Source: JBBQSN01 sp963825505 (GTDB taxonomy: Bacteria; Actinomycetota; Actinomycetes; Actinomycetales; CAWJMD01). From it: a stretch of 64,000 nucleotides of DNA. The notes under the pieces are model-generated. The model was not told the origin of the DNA and ran no database searches. It saw nothing but the letters and a program-made list of their open reading frames with translations. Below, piece after piece: positions 32,807 through 51,558 of the stretch; within the stretch, counting starts at the first letter, position 1; every line of letters starts with the position of its first letter. A program made the position numbers and the translations under genes. The DNA is taken from the NCBI GenBank assembly GCA_963825505.1, contig CAWGTL010000014.1, positions 248,001 to 312,000 of the forward strand. Reading direction: 5' to 3'.

Positions 32807-33463
32807 GTGGCCCGCACAAGCCCTCCGGCGACCCGGCCGGCGCGCCGCCGCTACGCGGCCCGCGTGCCGGCTGCCGAGCGGCGCACCCAGCTGCTCGACG
32901 CCGCCCTCGCGCTGGTGCTCGCCGACGGCTTCGCCGCGGTGACGATGGACGGCGTGGCCCGTGCCACCGGCGTGACCCGGCCCGTGGTCTACGGCCAGTT
33001 CGCCGGCAGCACCGAGCTGCTCGCCGCCCTGCTCGAGCGCTCGGAGCAGCGCGCCCTGGAACAGCTCGCCGCCGCGCTGCCACCCGTTCCCGGGCCCGAC
33101 GACGCCCGACCCGACCCCGACGAGCTGATGGTGTCCGGGGTCGCCGCCTACCTGCGCGCCGTGCGGGCCGACCCGGGCACCTGGACGGTGATCCTGCTGC
33201 CGCCGCAGGGCGCTCCGCCCCAGCTGCGCGAGCACCTCGACTCCGAGCAGCGGATGGTGCTGCGGCACCTGCGGCTGCTGCTGGAGTGGGGCCTGCACCG
33301 CCGCGGCGGCCCGGCCGAGCTCGACGTCGACCTGTTCGCCCGCTCGGTGCTGACCCTGGCCGAGGGGGCCGCCCGGCTGCTCCTGCACGACCCCGAGCGG
33401 TACCCGGTCGAGCGGTTCGAGCAGTTCGTCCGGGTCCTGGTGGGCCACCTCGGCCGCGACTGA
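32807..33463 (+). CDS. TetR-family transcriptional regulator
   Basis: A 218-residue one-domain-plus-ligand-pocket regulator. After a basic N-terminal tail (residues 1-22) the TetR helix-turn-helix occupies about 24-70: RRTQLLDAALALVLADGF, VTMDGVARATGVTRPVVYGQFAG. The remaining helices form the effector-binding and dimer part, with no recognisable ligand motif. GTG 32807 starts 10 nt after the double palindrome. It most likely represses itself and the monooxygenase/SDR genes, releasing in response to the substrate. Confidence 0.9.
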   Translation: MARTSPPATRPARRRYAARVPAAERRTQLLDAALALVLADGFAAVTMDGVARATGVTRPVVYGQFAGSTELLAALLERSEQRALEQLAAALPPVPGPDDARPDPDELMVSGVAAYLRAVRADPGTWTVILLPPQGAPPQLREHLDSEQRMVLRHLRLLLEWGLHRRGGPAELDVDLFARSVLTLAEGAARLLLHDPERYPVERFEQFVRVLVGHLGRD

Positions 33464-33521
33464 CCAGGTCACCGACCGCTGCGGGCGCTCCACCGGAGGG
33501 GTGCCACCCGGCGCGTTCCCC

Positions 33522-33659
33522 TTGACGACGGGCCCCCGGAGGGTCACCATCGTCGGCAACGCGGCCCGCGAGAGCGCGGTCGGCCGAGTGCCCGCTGGAG
33601 GGCCCGGCCGATCCCCCGGGGGACCCGCTTGGACATCTGCGCCCTCGCGCGGGTATGCT
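33522..33659 (+). promoter_or_regulatory. rpoBC promoter region, two candidate promoters
   Basis: Candidate P1: TTGACG (33522-33527), 17 bp, CACCAT (33545-33550). Candidate P2: TTGGAC (33629-33634), 19 bp, TATGCT (33654-33659) with a GGG extension before the -10. P2 would start the transcript about 90 nt before rpoB. CCCCCGGGGG lies between them. The 290-bp spacer has no other recognisable element. Confidence 0.45.
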
Positions 33660-33753
33660 GCCGCTTTGCCATGTCGTGCGTTCTCCCCCGTGTCAGCCAC
33701 GGGTCGCTCGGCGTGCGCCCGTAACGCCCGCAGGCCCGTGGAAGGACCCCTCT

Positions 33754-37248
<3,495 letters not shown>

Positions 37249-37254
37249 GCGGGA

Positions 37255-37283
37255 CGGGACGCCGCCCTCTCGGCGGCGTCCCG
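37255..37283 (+). terminator. Hairpin between rpoB and rpoC
   Basis: A perfect 12-bp stem (arms CGGGACGCCGCC and GGCGGCGTCCCG) with loop CTCTC, followed by GCCCCTTCC, begins 7 nt after the rpoB stop. It could act as a partial terminator, a processing site or a 3' stabiliser within the rpoBC message. Confidence 0.55.
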
Positions 37284-37334
37284 GCCCCTTCCCCCACTCG
37301 CAGTTCCACCAAAGAGTAGAAAGCAGGAAACGTC

Positions 37335-41222
<3,888 letters not shown>

Positions 41223-41240
41223 CGCGCACGCAGCACGGCT

Positions 41241-41280
41241 GCCGACGGCCGGTCACCCCACCGGGTGGCCGGCCGTCGGC
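41241..41280 (+). terminator. Strong terminator after rpoC
   Basis: An 18-bp stem with one G-T wobble (arms GCCGACGGCCGGTCACCC and GGGTGGCCGGCCGTCGGC) and loop CACC begins 18 nt after the rpoC stop. It is one of the longest hairpins in the window. Confidence 0.9.
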
Positions 41281-41295
41281 GCGTCCTGGCCCGGT

Positions 41296-41301
41296 TAGCG
41301 T
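41296..41301 (+). promoter_or_regulatory. -10 element for a leaderless chromate-transporter transcript
   Basis: TAGCGT ends 6 nt before GTG 41308, the spacing at which transcription would start on the first base of the start codon. No ribosome site precedes it, which supports a leaderless message, common in actinobacteria. Confidence 0.45.
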
Positions 41302-41307
41302 GTGCGC

Positions 41308-42684
41308 GTGCCCGCCGCCCACCTGCCCGCCGCGGACGGCGACCTCGTCCCGTTCCGCGAGGCGGCCAAGGCGTGGTTCGCGATCTCCCTGCAGACCTTC
41401 GGAGGGCCGGCAGGCCAGATCGCGGTGATGCAGCGCGAGCTCGTCGACGAGCGTGGCTGGATCGGGCAGCGGCGGTTCCTGCACGCGCTCGGGTTCTGCA
41501 CCCTGCTGCCGGGGCCGGAGGCCCAGCAGCTGGCGATCTACGTCGGCTGGCTCCTCAACGGCGTCCGCGGTGGTCTGGTCGCGGGCGGGCTGTTCGTGCT
41601 GCCGGGCGTCGTGGCGCTCCTGGCGCTGTCGGTGCTCTACGTCGCGGCGGGCGAGAGCACGGTCGTGAGGTCGCTGTTCGACGGACTCGCCCCGGCGGTG
41701 CTCGCCATCGTCGTGCAGGCGGTGCTGCGCGTCGGTGGCCGTGCGCTCGGCCACTGGACGCTGGTGGTGCTCGCGGCGGCGTCCTTCGTCGCGCTCGCCG
41801 CGTTCGGCGTCCCGTTCCCGCTGGTGCTGCTGCTCGCCGGGGCGGCCGGCTGGCTGCTCGGGCGCCGGGTGCTCCCCCAGGCGGCGCCGGGCGCCGCCGC
41901 CGACGACGGTCCGGCGCCGGTCGTCCCGGACGACGCACTCCACCACGCCAGACCGTCGTGGGGCCACGCGCTGCGGGTGCTCGGCGTCGGGCTCCTCGCC
42001 TGGGGCGTGCCGGTGGTCGCGGTGCTGGTCGTGCTCGGGCCGGGGACGGTCCTGGCCGACCAGGCGCTGTTCTTCTCGGGCACGGCGCTGGTCACCTTCG
42101 GCGGCGCCTACGCCGTGCTCGCCTACGTCGCCCAGCAGGCGGTCGGCGTGTACGGGTGGCTGGGCCCGGGGGAGATGGTGCGCGGCCTGGCCCTGGCCGA
42201 GACCACGCCCGGACCGCTGGTGATGGTCGTGCAGTTCGTCGCCTTCGTCGGCGCCTACCGCGACCCCGGGGTCCTCGAGCCGTGGGTCGCGGCGTTGCTC
42301 GGAGCGCTGCTCACCACCTGGGTGACCTTCGTCCCGTGCTTCGTCCTGGTCTTCCTCGGGGCGCCGTCGATCGAGCGCCTGCGCGGGAACCAGGCGCTCG
42401 GGGACGTGCTGACGGGGATCACCGCGGCGGTGGTCGGGGTGATCGCCAACCTCGCGCTGTTCTTCGCGGTGCACACCGTCTTCGCCACCGTGCGACCGGT
42501 GCAGGCGGGCGCGCTGCGACTCGAGATCCCCGACCTCGCGAGCGCGCGACCGGCCTCGGTGGCGGTCGCGGTCCTGGCGGCGGTCCTGCTGGTGCGGCTG
42601 CGGTGGTCGGTGCTGCGCACACTGGGGGTGTGCGCTCTGGTCGGCCTCGGGCTCGGCCTGCTCGGGCTCACCGGTCCCCTCTGA
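41308..42684 (+). CDS. chrA: Chromate transporter, long (two-domain) CHR type
   Basis: A membrane protein of about 458 residues with two homologous CHR halves. The first carries FREAAKAWFAISLQTFGGPAGQIAVMQRELVDERGWI and FLHALGFCTLLPGPEAQQLAIYVGW. The second repeats this as LFFSGTALVTFGGAYAVLAYVAQQAV and GLALAETTPGPLVMVVQFVAFVGAY. About 12 hydrophobic segments. Long CHR proteins export chromate, which exploits sulfate uptake. GTG 41308 is chosen for the leaderless promoter; GTG 41302 would add two residues. It is a single-gene insert between rpoC and rpsL with its own signals. Confidence 0.92.
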   Translation: MPAAHLPAADGDLVPFREAAKAWFAISLQTFGGPAGQIAVMQRELVDERGWIGQRRFLHALGFCTLLPGPEAQQLAIYVGWLLNGVRGGLVAGGLFVLPGVVALLALSVLYVAAGESTVVRSLFDGLAPAVLAIVVQAVLRVGGRALGHWTLVVLAAASFVALAAFGVPFPLVLLLAGAAGWLLGRRVLPQAAPGAAADDGPAPVVPDDALHHARPSWGHALRVLGVGLLAWGVPVVAVLVVLGPGTVLADQALFFSGTALVTFGGAYAVLAYVAQQAVGVYGWLGPGEMVRGLALAETTPGPLVMVVQFVAFVGAYRDPGVLEPWVAALLGALLTTWVTFVPCFVLVFLGAPSIERLRGNQALGDVLTGITAAVVGVIANLALFFAVHTVFATVRPVQAGALRLEIPDLASARPASVAVAVLAAVLLVRLRWSVLRTLGVCALVGLGLGLLGLTGPL

Positions 42685-42714
42685 GCACGACGGTGGAGGG
42701 CGCTCGGCCACGTT

Positions 42715-42744
42715 TTGACGCTTGTTGAGCACGGGCGGTATTCT
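42715..42744 (+). promoter_or_regulatory. rpsL (str operon) promoter
   Basis: TTGACG (42715-42720), 18 bp, TATTCT (42739-42744): the best consensus promoter in the window. Transcription would begin near 42751, leaving a leader of about 220 nt before rpsL. Confidence 0.75.
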
Positions 42745-42853
42745 CGACCGGTTGCCCGGGACGACCCGGGTCTACGGCCACGCCCGCGGCACGTCAGCGG
42801 GAGACGCTCGGGCCACCACCGCGACGATCACGGAGCGGCAGTGGCGGAGCGGG

Positions 42854-42875
42854 GCGACACGCCCGACCGCGGGGG
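42854..42875 (+). promoter_or_regulatory. Conserved leader element, rpsL copy
   Basis: A 22-nt element, GCGACACGCCCGAC + C + GCGGGGG, in the rpsL leader about 95 nt before the start codon. The rpsJ leader has it at 47708 with a single difference. The rest of both leaders is dissimilar, so selection on RNA or DNA function is likely. The following 95 nt contain three GAGCACGAC copies. Confidence 0.6.
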
Positions 42876-42970
42876 ACGCCGGACCCGCACCACGGACTGA
42901 GCACGGAACCTGTTCCACGAGCACGACCTCAGAGCACGACAGACGAGCACGACGAGTAGACGGAGACGTA

Positions 42971-43345
42971 GTGCCTACGATCCAGCAGCTGGTGCGCAAG
43001 GGCCGCCAGGACAAGGTCGGCAAGCAGAAGACGCCGGCCCTCAAGGGCAGCCCCCAGCGCCGCGGCGTGTGCACCCGCGTGTACACGACCACCCCGAAGA
43101 AGCCGAACTCGGCCCTGCGCAAGGTGGCGCGTGTCCGCCTGTCCAGCCAGGTCGAGGTCACCGCGTACATCCCCGGTGTCGGCCACAACCTGCAGGAGCA
43201 CTCGATCGTGCTCGTGCGCGGCGGCCGGGTGAAGGACCTCCCCGGCGTCCGCTACAAGATCGTGCGCGGTTCGCTCGACACCCAGGGCGTGAAGAACCGC
43301 AAGCAGGCCCGAAGCCGCTACGGAGCGAAGAAGGAGAAGAGCTGA
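42971..43345 (+). CDS. rpsL: 30S ribosomal protein S12
   Basis: A 124-residue S12 of the decoding centre. The conserved streptomycin-region loops are wild-type: TTTPKKPNSALRKVARVRL and GGRVKDLPGVRYKIVRGSLD. GTG 42971 starts VPTIQQLVRKGRQDK, the normal beginning; longer frames run back into the leader element. Its stop shares one base with the rpsG start, so the two are translationally coupled. Confidence 0.98.
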   Translation: MPTIQQLVRKGRQDKVGKQKTPALKGSPQRRGVCTRVYTTTPKKPNSALRKVARVRLSSQVEVTAYIPGVGHNLQEHSIVLVRGGRVKDLPGVRYKIVRGSLDTQGVKNRKQARSRYGAKKEKS

Positions 43346-43818
43346 TGCCCCGCAAGGGCCCGGCCCCCAAGCGGCCGCTCGTCGTGGACCCCGTCTACGG
43401 CTCCCAGGTTGTCACCCAGCTGGTCAACAAGGTGCTCAAGGACGGCAAGAAGTCCACCGCCGAGCGCATCGTCTACGGCGCGCTCGAGGGCGCCCGCGAC
43501 AAGACCGGCGGCGCCGACCCCGTCATCGCGCTCAAGCGCGCGCTCGACAACGTCAGGCCCGCGCTCGAGGTCAAGAGCCGCCGCGTCGGCGGCGCCACCT
43601 ACCAGGTGCCGATCGAGGTCAAGGCGGGTCGCGCCAACACCCTCGCGCTGCGCTGGCTGGTCGGCTACGCCCAGGCGCGCCGCGAGAAGACGATGACCGA
43701 GCGGCTCATGAACGAGATCCTCGACGCGAGCAACGGCCTGGGTGCCGCGGTCAAGCGTCGCGAGGACACCCACAAGATGGCCGAGTCGAACAAGGCCTTC
43801 GCGCACTACCGCTGGTGA
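43345..43818 (+). CDS. rpsG: 30S ribosomal protein S7
   Basis: A 157-residue S7 that organises the 3' major domain of 16S rRNA and the exit site. Landmarks are PRKGPAPKRPLVVDPVYGS, LINKxLKDGKK-type VNKVLKDGKKSTAERIVYGAL, ALEVKSRRVGGATYQVPIEV and the tail REDTHKMAESNKAFAHYRW. In several bacteria S7 represses the str operon; no matching mRNA site was assigned here. Confidence 0.98.
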   Translation: MPRKGPAPKRPLVVDPVYGSQVVTQLVNKVLKDGKKSTAERIVYGALEGARDKTGGADPVIALKRALDNVRPALEVKSRRVGGATYQVPIEVKAGRANTLALRWLVGYAQARREKTMTERLMNEILDASNGLGAAVKRREDTHKMAESNKAFAHYRW

Positions 43819-43823
43819 GCGCC

Positions 43824-43847
43824 GGCGCGGCCCCTCGGGGCCGCGCC
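43824..43847 (+). terminator. Intercistronic hairpin rpsG-fusA
   Basis: Arms GGCGCGGCCCC and GGGGCCGCGCC around TC start 6 nt after the rpsG stop, 80 nt before fusA. Without a T tract it is more likely an attenuator or RNA-stability element than a full stop. Confidence 0.5.
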
Positions 43848-43927
43848 CGCCACCGCGGCGATCACACGGGTCCGGACGGGCCCATCGCTGACGAGAATCT
43901 CTCGACCACAGGAAGAGGCTGCCGACC

Positions 43928-46030
<2,103 letters not shown>

Positions 46031-46040
46031 GGGCTGATCC

Positions 46041-46058
46041 ACGAGGTCCCCACCTCGT
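46041..46058 (+). other. Small hairpin after fusA
   Basis: ACGAGGT-CCCC-ACCTCGT, a 7-bp perfect stem 11 nt after the fusA stop. It is too weak for a terminator on its own; with the following -10-like site it may separate fusA from tuf expression. Confidence 0.35.
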
Positions 46059-46100
46059 AGCCCGGACCGAACCCCGTCGTCAGCCCACCAGGCCGGCGAC

Positions 46101-46106
46101 TACACT
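46101..46106 (+). promoter_or_regulatory. -10 candidate for a tuf promoter
   Basis: TACACT, identical to the -10 before tRNA-Trp, lies 69 nt before tuf in the 144-bp fusA-tuf spacer. No good -35 is visible. A separate tuf promoter is known in streptomycetes, so it is plausible here. Confidence 0.35.
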
Positions 46107-46174
46107 CCCCCCTCGCCGAGCCGCTCCGACCGGAGCGGGAGGCGGACCCGACAAGCTCCAAGGAGGACCCCACC

Positions 46175-47368
<1,194 letters not shown>

Positions 47369-47486
47369 CACCACAGTCGGGGGCTCCGCCCCCGACGACC
47401 CCCGGAGGATCCTCACCAGCACGACCGCACCACAGTCGGGGGCTCCGCCCCCGACGACCCCCGGAGGATCCTCACCAGCACGACCG
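47369..47486 (+). repeat. Perfect 59-bp tandem duplication containing terminator hairpins
   Basis: Two identical 59-bp units (47369-47427 and 47428-47486) start immediately after the tuf stop codon. Each holds the stem GTCGGGGGC-TCC-GCCCCCGAC (47376-47396 and 47435-47455) and then ACGACCCCCGGAGGATCCTC. Perfect identity suggests a recent duplication or active homogenisation. Confidence 0.95.
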
Positions 47487-47490
47487 CGGA

Positions 47491-47520
47491 CGAGGGTCCG
47501 GGGCTCACCCCGGACCCTCG
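47491..47520 (+). terminator. Third terminator hairpin after tuf
   Basis: A 13-bp perfect stem, CGAGGGTCCGGGG/CCCCGGACCCTCG, loop CTCA, followed by TCGCG. Together with the duplicated hairpins it gives tuf three terminators in a row before the S10 operon promoter zone. Confidence 0.85.
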
Positions 47521-47585
47521 TCGCGCGCTCGGCGCACCTGCACCGACGCAGGGCGGCCGATTCGCCAAAGGCCTCGCGCCTCTGG

Positions 47586-47591
47586 CACTAT
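47586..47591 (+). promoter_or_regulatory. -10 candidate for the S10 operon
   Basis: CACTAT, with TTCGCC at 47561-47566 as a weak -35 (19-bp spacer). The 424-bp tuf-rpsJ spacer contains the terminators, this site and the leader element at 47708; its remainder shows nothing else. Confidence 0.35.
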
Positions 47592-47707
47592 GGACAGGTT
47601 GTTCGGCGCGAGCACGTGCTCCGGCGCCGACGTCCGGATCCCTCCGGGCCGACCACCCCGACGAGTAGCGGCAGCAGATGCCGACGGCGAGCCACGCGGT
47701 CAGACGC

Positions 47708-47729
47708 GCGACACGCCCGACAGCGGGGG
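47708..47729 (+). promoter_or_regulatory. Conserved leader element, rpsJ copy
   Basis: Second copy of the 22-nt element: GCGACACGCCCGAC + A + GCGGGGG, 63 nt before rpsJ. It is flanked by GTCGGACC, which can pair with part of the element (GxCCGAC-like), so a local stem is possible. Confidence 0.6.
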
Positions 47730-47792
47730 TCGGACCACGAGGGCTCCGGAACCCACACGCAGCGGTACGACGAGAGAGAGTCAGACGACGCC

Positions 47793-48101
47793 ATGGCGGG
47801 ACAGAAGATCCGCATCCGGCTCAAGTCCTACGACCACGAGGTCATCGACAGCTCGGCGCGCAAGATCGTCGACACGGTGACCCGGGCCGGCGCGACCGTG
47901 GTGGGCCCCGTGCCCCTGCCGACGGAGAAGAACGTGTTCTGCGTCATCCGGTCGCCGCACAAGTACAAGGACAGCCGCGAGCACTTCGAGATGCGCACGC
48001 ACAAGCGGCTCATCGACATCATCGATCCCACGCCCAAGGCCGTCGACTCGCTGATGCGGCTCGACCTGCCGGCCGACGTGAACATCGAGATCAAGCTCTG
48101 A
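47793..48101 (+). CDS. rpsJ: 30S ribosomal protein S10
   Basis: A 102-residue S10 (NusE), also a partner of NusG and NusB in antitermination. AGQKIRIRLKSYDHEVIDSSARKIVDTVTRAG and the loop RSPHKYKDSREHFEMRTHKRLIDIIDPT are conserved. ATG 47793 has GAGAGAGAG upstream. It opens the S10 operon after a leader of about 200 nt. Confidence 0.98.
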   Translation: MAGQKIRIRLKSYDHEVIDSSARKIVDTVTRAGATVVGPVPLPTEKNVFCVIRSPHKYKDSREHFEMRTHKRLIDIIDPTPKAVDSLMRLDLPADVNIEIKL

Positions 48102-48135
48102 ACCCGACGGTCTGAATCCGTAGAGGAATCCCGAC

Positions 48136-48804
48136 ATGACAAGCACTGCCACCCGCGAGGTCGCCGGCATCCTCGGCACCAAGCTGGGCATGACCCAGGT
48201 CTGGGACGAGAACGGCCGCCTGGTGCCCGTGACCGTCGTCGAGGCCGGACCCTGCGTCGTCACGCAGGTCCGCACCGCCGAGACCGACGGCTACCCCGCC
48301 GTCCAGATCGCCTTCGGCGCCATCGACCCGCGCAAGGTCACCAAGCCGCTCACCGGCCACTTCGAGAAGGCCGGCGTGACCCCCCGTCGCCACCTCGTCG
48401 AGCTGCGCACCTCCGACGCCGGCTCCTACGAGCTCGGCCAGGAGATCACCGCGGGCACCTTCGAGGCCGGCCAGGTGGTCGACGTCGTCGGCACCACCAA
48501 GGGCAAGGGCTTCGCCGGTGTGATGAAGCGGCACGGCTTCCACGGCGTGGGCGCGTCCCACGGCGCGCACCGCAACCACCGCAAGCCGGGCTCGATCGGT
48601 GGCTGCGCCACCCCGGGCCGGGTCTTCAAGGGGATGCGGATGGCCGGCCGGATGGGCGGCGACCGCCAGACCACCCAGAACCTGACCGTGCACGCGGTCG
48701 ACGCCGACAAGGGCCTGCTGCTGATCAAGGGCGCCGTCCCGGGTCCGCGCGGCGGCGTCGTGCTCGTCCGCACCGCCGCCAAGATCGTGAAGGGAGCCTC
48801 CTGA
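48136..48804 (+). CDS. rplC: 50S ribosomal protein L3
   Basis: A 222-residue L3 whose extension reaches the peptidyl-transferase centre. Landmarks: GILGTKLGMTQVWDENGRLVPVTVVEAGP, TKGKGFAGVMKRHGFHGVGASHGAHRNHRKPGSIGG and GRMAGRMGG-like RMAGRMGGDRQTTQNL. An 8-residue Thr/Ala tail precedes the usual start. It is 34 nt after rpsJ and 1 nt before rplD. Confidence 0.98.
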   Translation: MTSTATREVAGILGTKLGMTQVWDENGRLVPVTVVEAGPCVVTQVRTAETDGYPAVQIAFGAIDPRKVTKPLTGHFEKAGVTPRRHLVELRTSDAGSYELGQEITAGTFEAGQVVDVVGTTKGKGFAGVMKRHGFHGVGASHGAHRNHRKPGSIGGCATPGRVFKGMRMAGRMGGDRQTTQNLTVHAVDADKGLLLIKGAVPGPRGGVVLVRTAAKIVKGAS

Positions 48805-48805
48805 G

Positions 48806-49534
48806 ATGGCGACCAGCATGAAGAAGGAGCAGGTCGAGGGCGGCCGCGAGGTCGAGGTCGTCGACGCCACCGGCAAGAAGAGCGGCACCGCCGTCCTGCC
48901 CGCCGAGGTCTTCGACGTCCAGACCAACGTGCCGCTGATCCACCAGGTGGTCGTCGCGCAGCTCGCCGCCCGTCGGCAGGGCACGCACTCCACCAAGACC
49001 CGCGGCGAGGTCCGAGGCGGTGGCGCCAAGCCCTACAAGCAGAAGGGCACCGGCCGCGCCCGCCAGGGCTCGACCCGCGCGCCGCAGTTCGCCGGCGGTG
49101 GCGTCGTGCACGGTCCGCAGCCGCGCGACTACTCCCAGCGCACGCCCAAGAAGATGAAGGCCGCCGCCCTGCGCGGTGCGCTGTCCGACCGGGCCCGCCA
49201 CGACCGGGTCCACGTCGTCAGCTCCTTCGTCTCCGGCGACGCGCCGTCGACCAAGGACGCCGTCGCGGCGCTGGCGAACCTGTCGAGCCGCAAGCACGTC
49301 CTGGTGGTCCTCGAGCGCGAGGACGCGATCACCTGGAAGAGCCTGCGCAACTCCGAGCGGGTCCACCTGCTGGTGACCGACCAGCTCAACACCTACGACG
49401 TCCTGTGCTCCGACGACGTCGTGTTCACCGAGGCGGCGCTGCAGGCCTTCCTGGCCGGGCCGGCCACCGGCCGCTCGGTCAAGGCCGTCGCCACCGAGGA
49501 CGAGGCCACCGCCACTGAGGAGGACGCGACGTGA
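48806..49534 (+). CDS. rplD: 50S ribosomal protein L4
   Basis: A 242-residue L4, a wall of the exit tunnel. The tunnel loop is TRGEVRGGGAKPYKQKGTGRARQGSTRAPQFAGGGVVHGPQPRDY. The C-terminal helix part ends in an added Thr/Glu/Ala tail (ATEDEATATEEDAT). L4 represses the S10 operon in E. coli by acting on the leader; a role at the 47708 element is only speculation. It overlaps rplW by 4 nt. Confidence 0.98.
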   Translation: MATSMKKEQVEGGREVEVVDATGKKSGTAVLPAEVFDVQTNVPLIHQVVVAQLAARRQGTHSTKTRGEVRGGGAKPYKQKGTGRARQGSTRAPQFAGGGVVHGPQPRDYSQRTPKKMKAAALRGALSDRARHDRVHVVSSFVSGDAPSTKDAVAALANLSSRKHVLVVLEREDAITWKSLRNSERVHLLVTDQLNTYDVLCSDDVVFTEAALQAFLAGPATGRSVKAVATEDEATATEEDAT

Positions 49535-49833
49535 GCGCGATCCAGAAGGACCCGCGCGACATCCTGCTCGCGCCGGTCGTCTCGGAGAAGAGCTACTCGC
49601 TGCTCGACGAGGGCAAGTACACGTTCATCGTCGACCCGCGGGCCAACAAGACCGAGATCCGGATCGCCGTCGAGAAGGTCTTCGGCGTCAAGGTCTCCTC
49701 GGTCAACACCCTCAACCGGAACGGCAAGACCCGCCGTACCCGGTTCGGGACGGGCAAGCGCAAGGACACCAAGCGCGCGATCGTCACCCTGTCCGAGGGC
49801 TCCATCGACATCTTCGGAGGCCCGGTCTCCTGA
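49531..49833 (+). CDS. rplW: 50S ribosomal protein L23
   Basis: A 100-residue L23 at the tunnel exit, docking site of SRP and trigger factor. DPRDILLAPVVSEKSYSLLDEGKYTFIVDPRANKTEIRIAVEKVFGVKV and NTLNRNGKTRR are typical. The GTG start overlaps rplD (GTGA). Confidence 0.98.
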   Translation: MSAIQKDPRDILLAPVVSEKSYSLLDEGKYTFIVDPRANKTEIRIAVEKVFGVKVSSVNTLNRNGKTRRTRFGTGKRKDTKRAIVTLSEGSIDIFGGPVS

Positions 49834-49862
49834 CCGGCGCCCGAACTGACTGAGGACTGAAC

Positions 49863-50699
<837 letters not shown>

Positions 50700-50714
50700 C
50701 AGGAGCCGTAGAGA

Positions 50715-50996
50715 ATGCCTCGCAGCCTGAAGAAGGGCCCCTTCGTCGACGACCACCTGATCAAGAAGGTGGACGCGCAGAACGAGAAGGGCACCAAGAA
50801 CGTCATCAAGACCTGGTCCCGGCGCTCGATGATCGTGCCCCAGATGCTCGGTCACACCCTCGCGGTGCACGACGGCCGCAAGCACGTCCCGGTGTTCGTC
50901 ACCGAGTCGATGGTCGGGCACAAGCTGGGCGAGTTCGCCCCGACCCGCACGTTCCGCGGCCACGAGAAGGACGACCGGAAGGGCCGTCGCCGCTGA
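50715..50996 (+). CDS. rpsS: 30S ribosomal protein S19
   Basis: A 93-residue S19 of the 30S head. PRSLKKGPFVDDHLIKKVDAQNEKG, TWSRRSMIVPQMLGHTLAVHDGRKHVPVFVTESMVGHKLGEFAPTRTF match the family throughout. ATG 50715 follows AGGAGCCGTAGAGA. A 64-nt spacer leads to rplV. Confidence 0.98.
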   Translation: MPRSLKKGPFVDDHLIKKVDAQNEKGTKNVIKTWSRRSMIVPQMLGHTLAVHDGRKHVPVFVTESMVGHKLGEFAPTRTFRGHEKDDRKGRRR

Positions 50997-51060
50997 CCCC
51001 CTCGGGGATCAGCCGGAGACGACCACTCAGGTCCGAAGAGACGAGAAGGTAGGACAAGCG

Positions 51061-51558
51061 ATGGAAGCCAAGGCGCAGGCGCGGTACGTCCGTGTCACGC
51101 CCCAGAAGGCTCGGCGCGTCGTCGACCTCATCCGTGGCCGCCAGGCGAGCGACGCGCTCGCGGTGCTGCAGTACGCACCGCAGGCCGCGAGCGAGCCGGT
51201 GTACAAGGTGGTCGCCAGCGCGATCGCCAACGCCCGGGTGAAGGCGGACGCGGCCTCTGAGGCGTTCGACGAGCGCGAGCTCGTCGTGCACACGGCCTTC
51301 GTGGACGAGGGCCCGACGATGAAGCGGTTCCGGCCGCGCGCGCAGGGTCGCGCCTTCCGGGTCCGCAAGCGCACCAGCCACATCACCGTGGTCGTCGGTG
51401 CACCCGAGGACGGCGTGAAGGCCACCAAGGCTCCCGTCACCGGCGCCGTCCGGCGTCCGGCGACCAAGACCGCTGCCAAGAAGACCACCGCCAAGAAGAC
51501 GACCGCCAAGAAGACGGCTGCGACGAAGACGGCCGGCTCGAAGGGGAGGAACTCCTAG
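51061..51558 (+). CDS. rplV: 50S ribosomal protein L22 with Lys-rich C-terminal tail
   Basis: A 165-residue L22, about 45 longer than the compact form. The core (residues 1-118) includes AKAQARYVRVTPQKARRVVDLIRGRQ and the tunnel beta hairpin MKRFRPRAQGRAFRVRKRTSHITVVV. The tail is made of AKKTTAKKTTAKKTAATKT-type repeats, resembling the Lys/Ala-rich tails of histone-like proteins. It likely contacts rRNA on the outer surface. Its TAG stop shares one base with the rpsC start. Confidence 0.97.
   Translation: MEAKAQARYVRVTPQKARRVVDLIRGRQASDALAVLQYAPQAASEPVYKVVASAIANARVKADAASEAFDERELVVHTAFVDEGPTMKRFRPRAQGRAFRVRKRTSHITVVVGAPEDGVKATKAPVTGAVRRPATKTAAKKTTAKKTTAKKTAATKTAGSKGRNS

Noticed and set aside
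30341..33700. A single 1119-codon minus-strand frame covering SDR, monooxygenase and tetR
   Set aside because: Only its C-terminal 289 codons (from GTG 31210) are the real SDR; the rest is an out-of-frame reading of the monooxygenase and the antisense of tetR.
47369..47486. Attachment site or IS-element end
   Set aside because: The duplicated 59-bp units flank nothing, contain terminator stems and no integrase or transposase gene is nearby.
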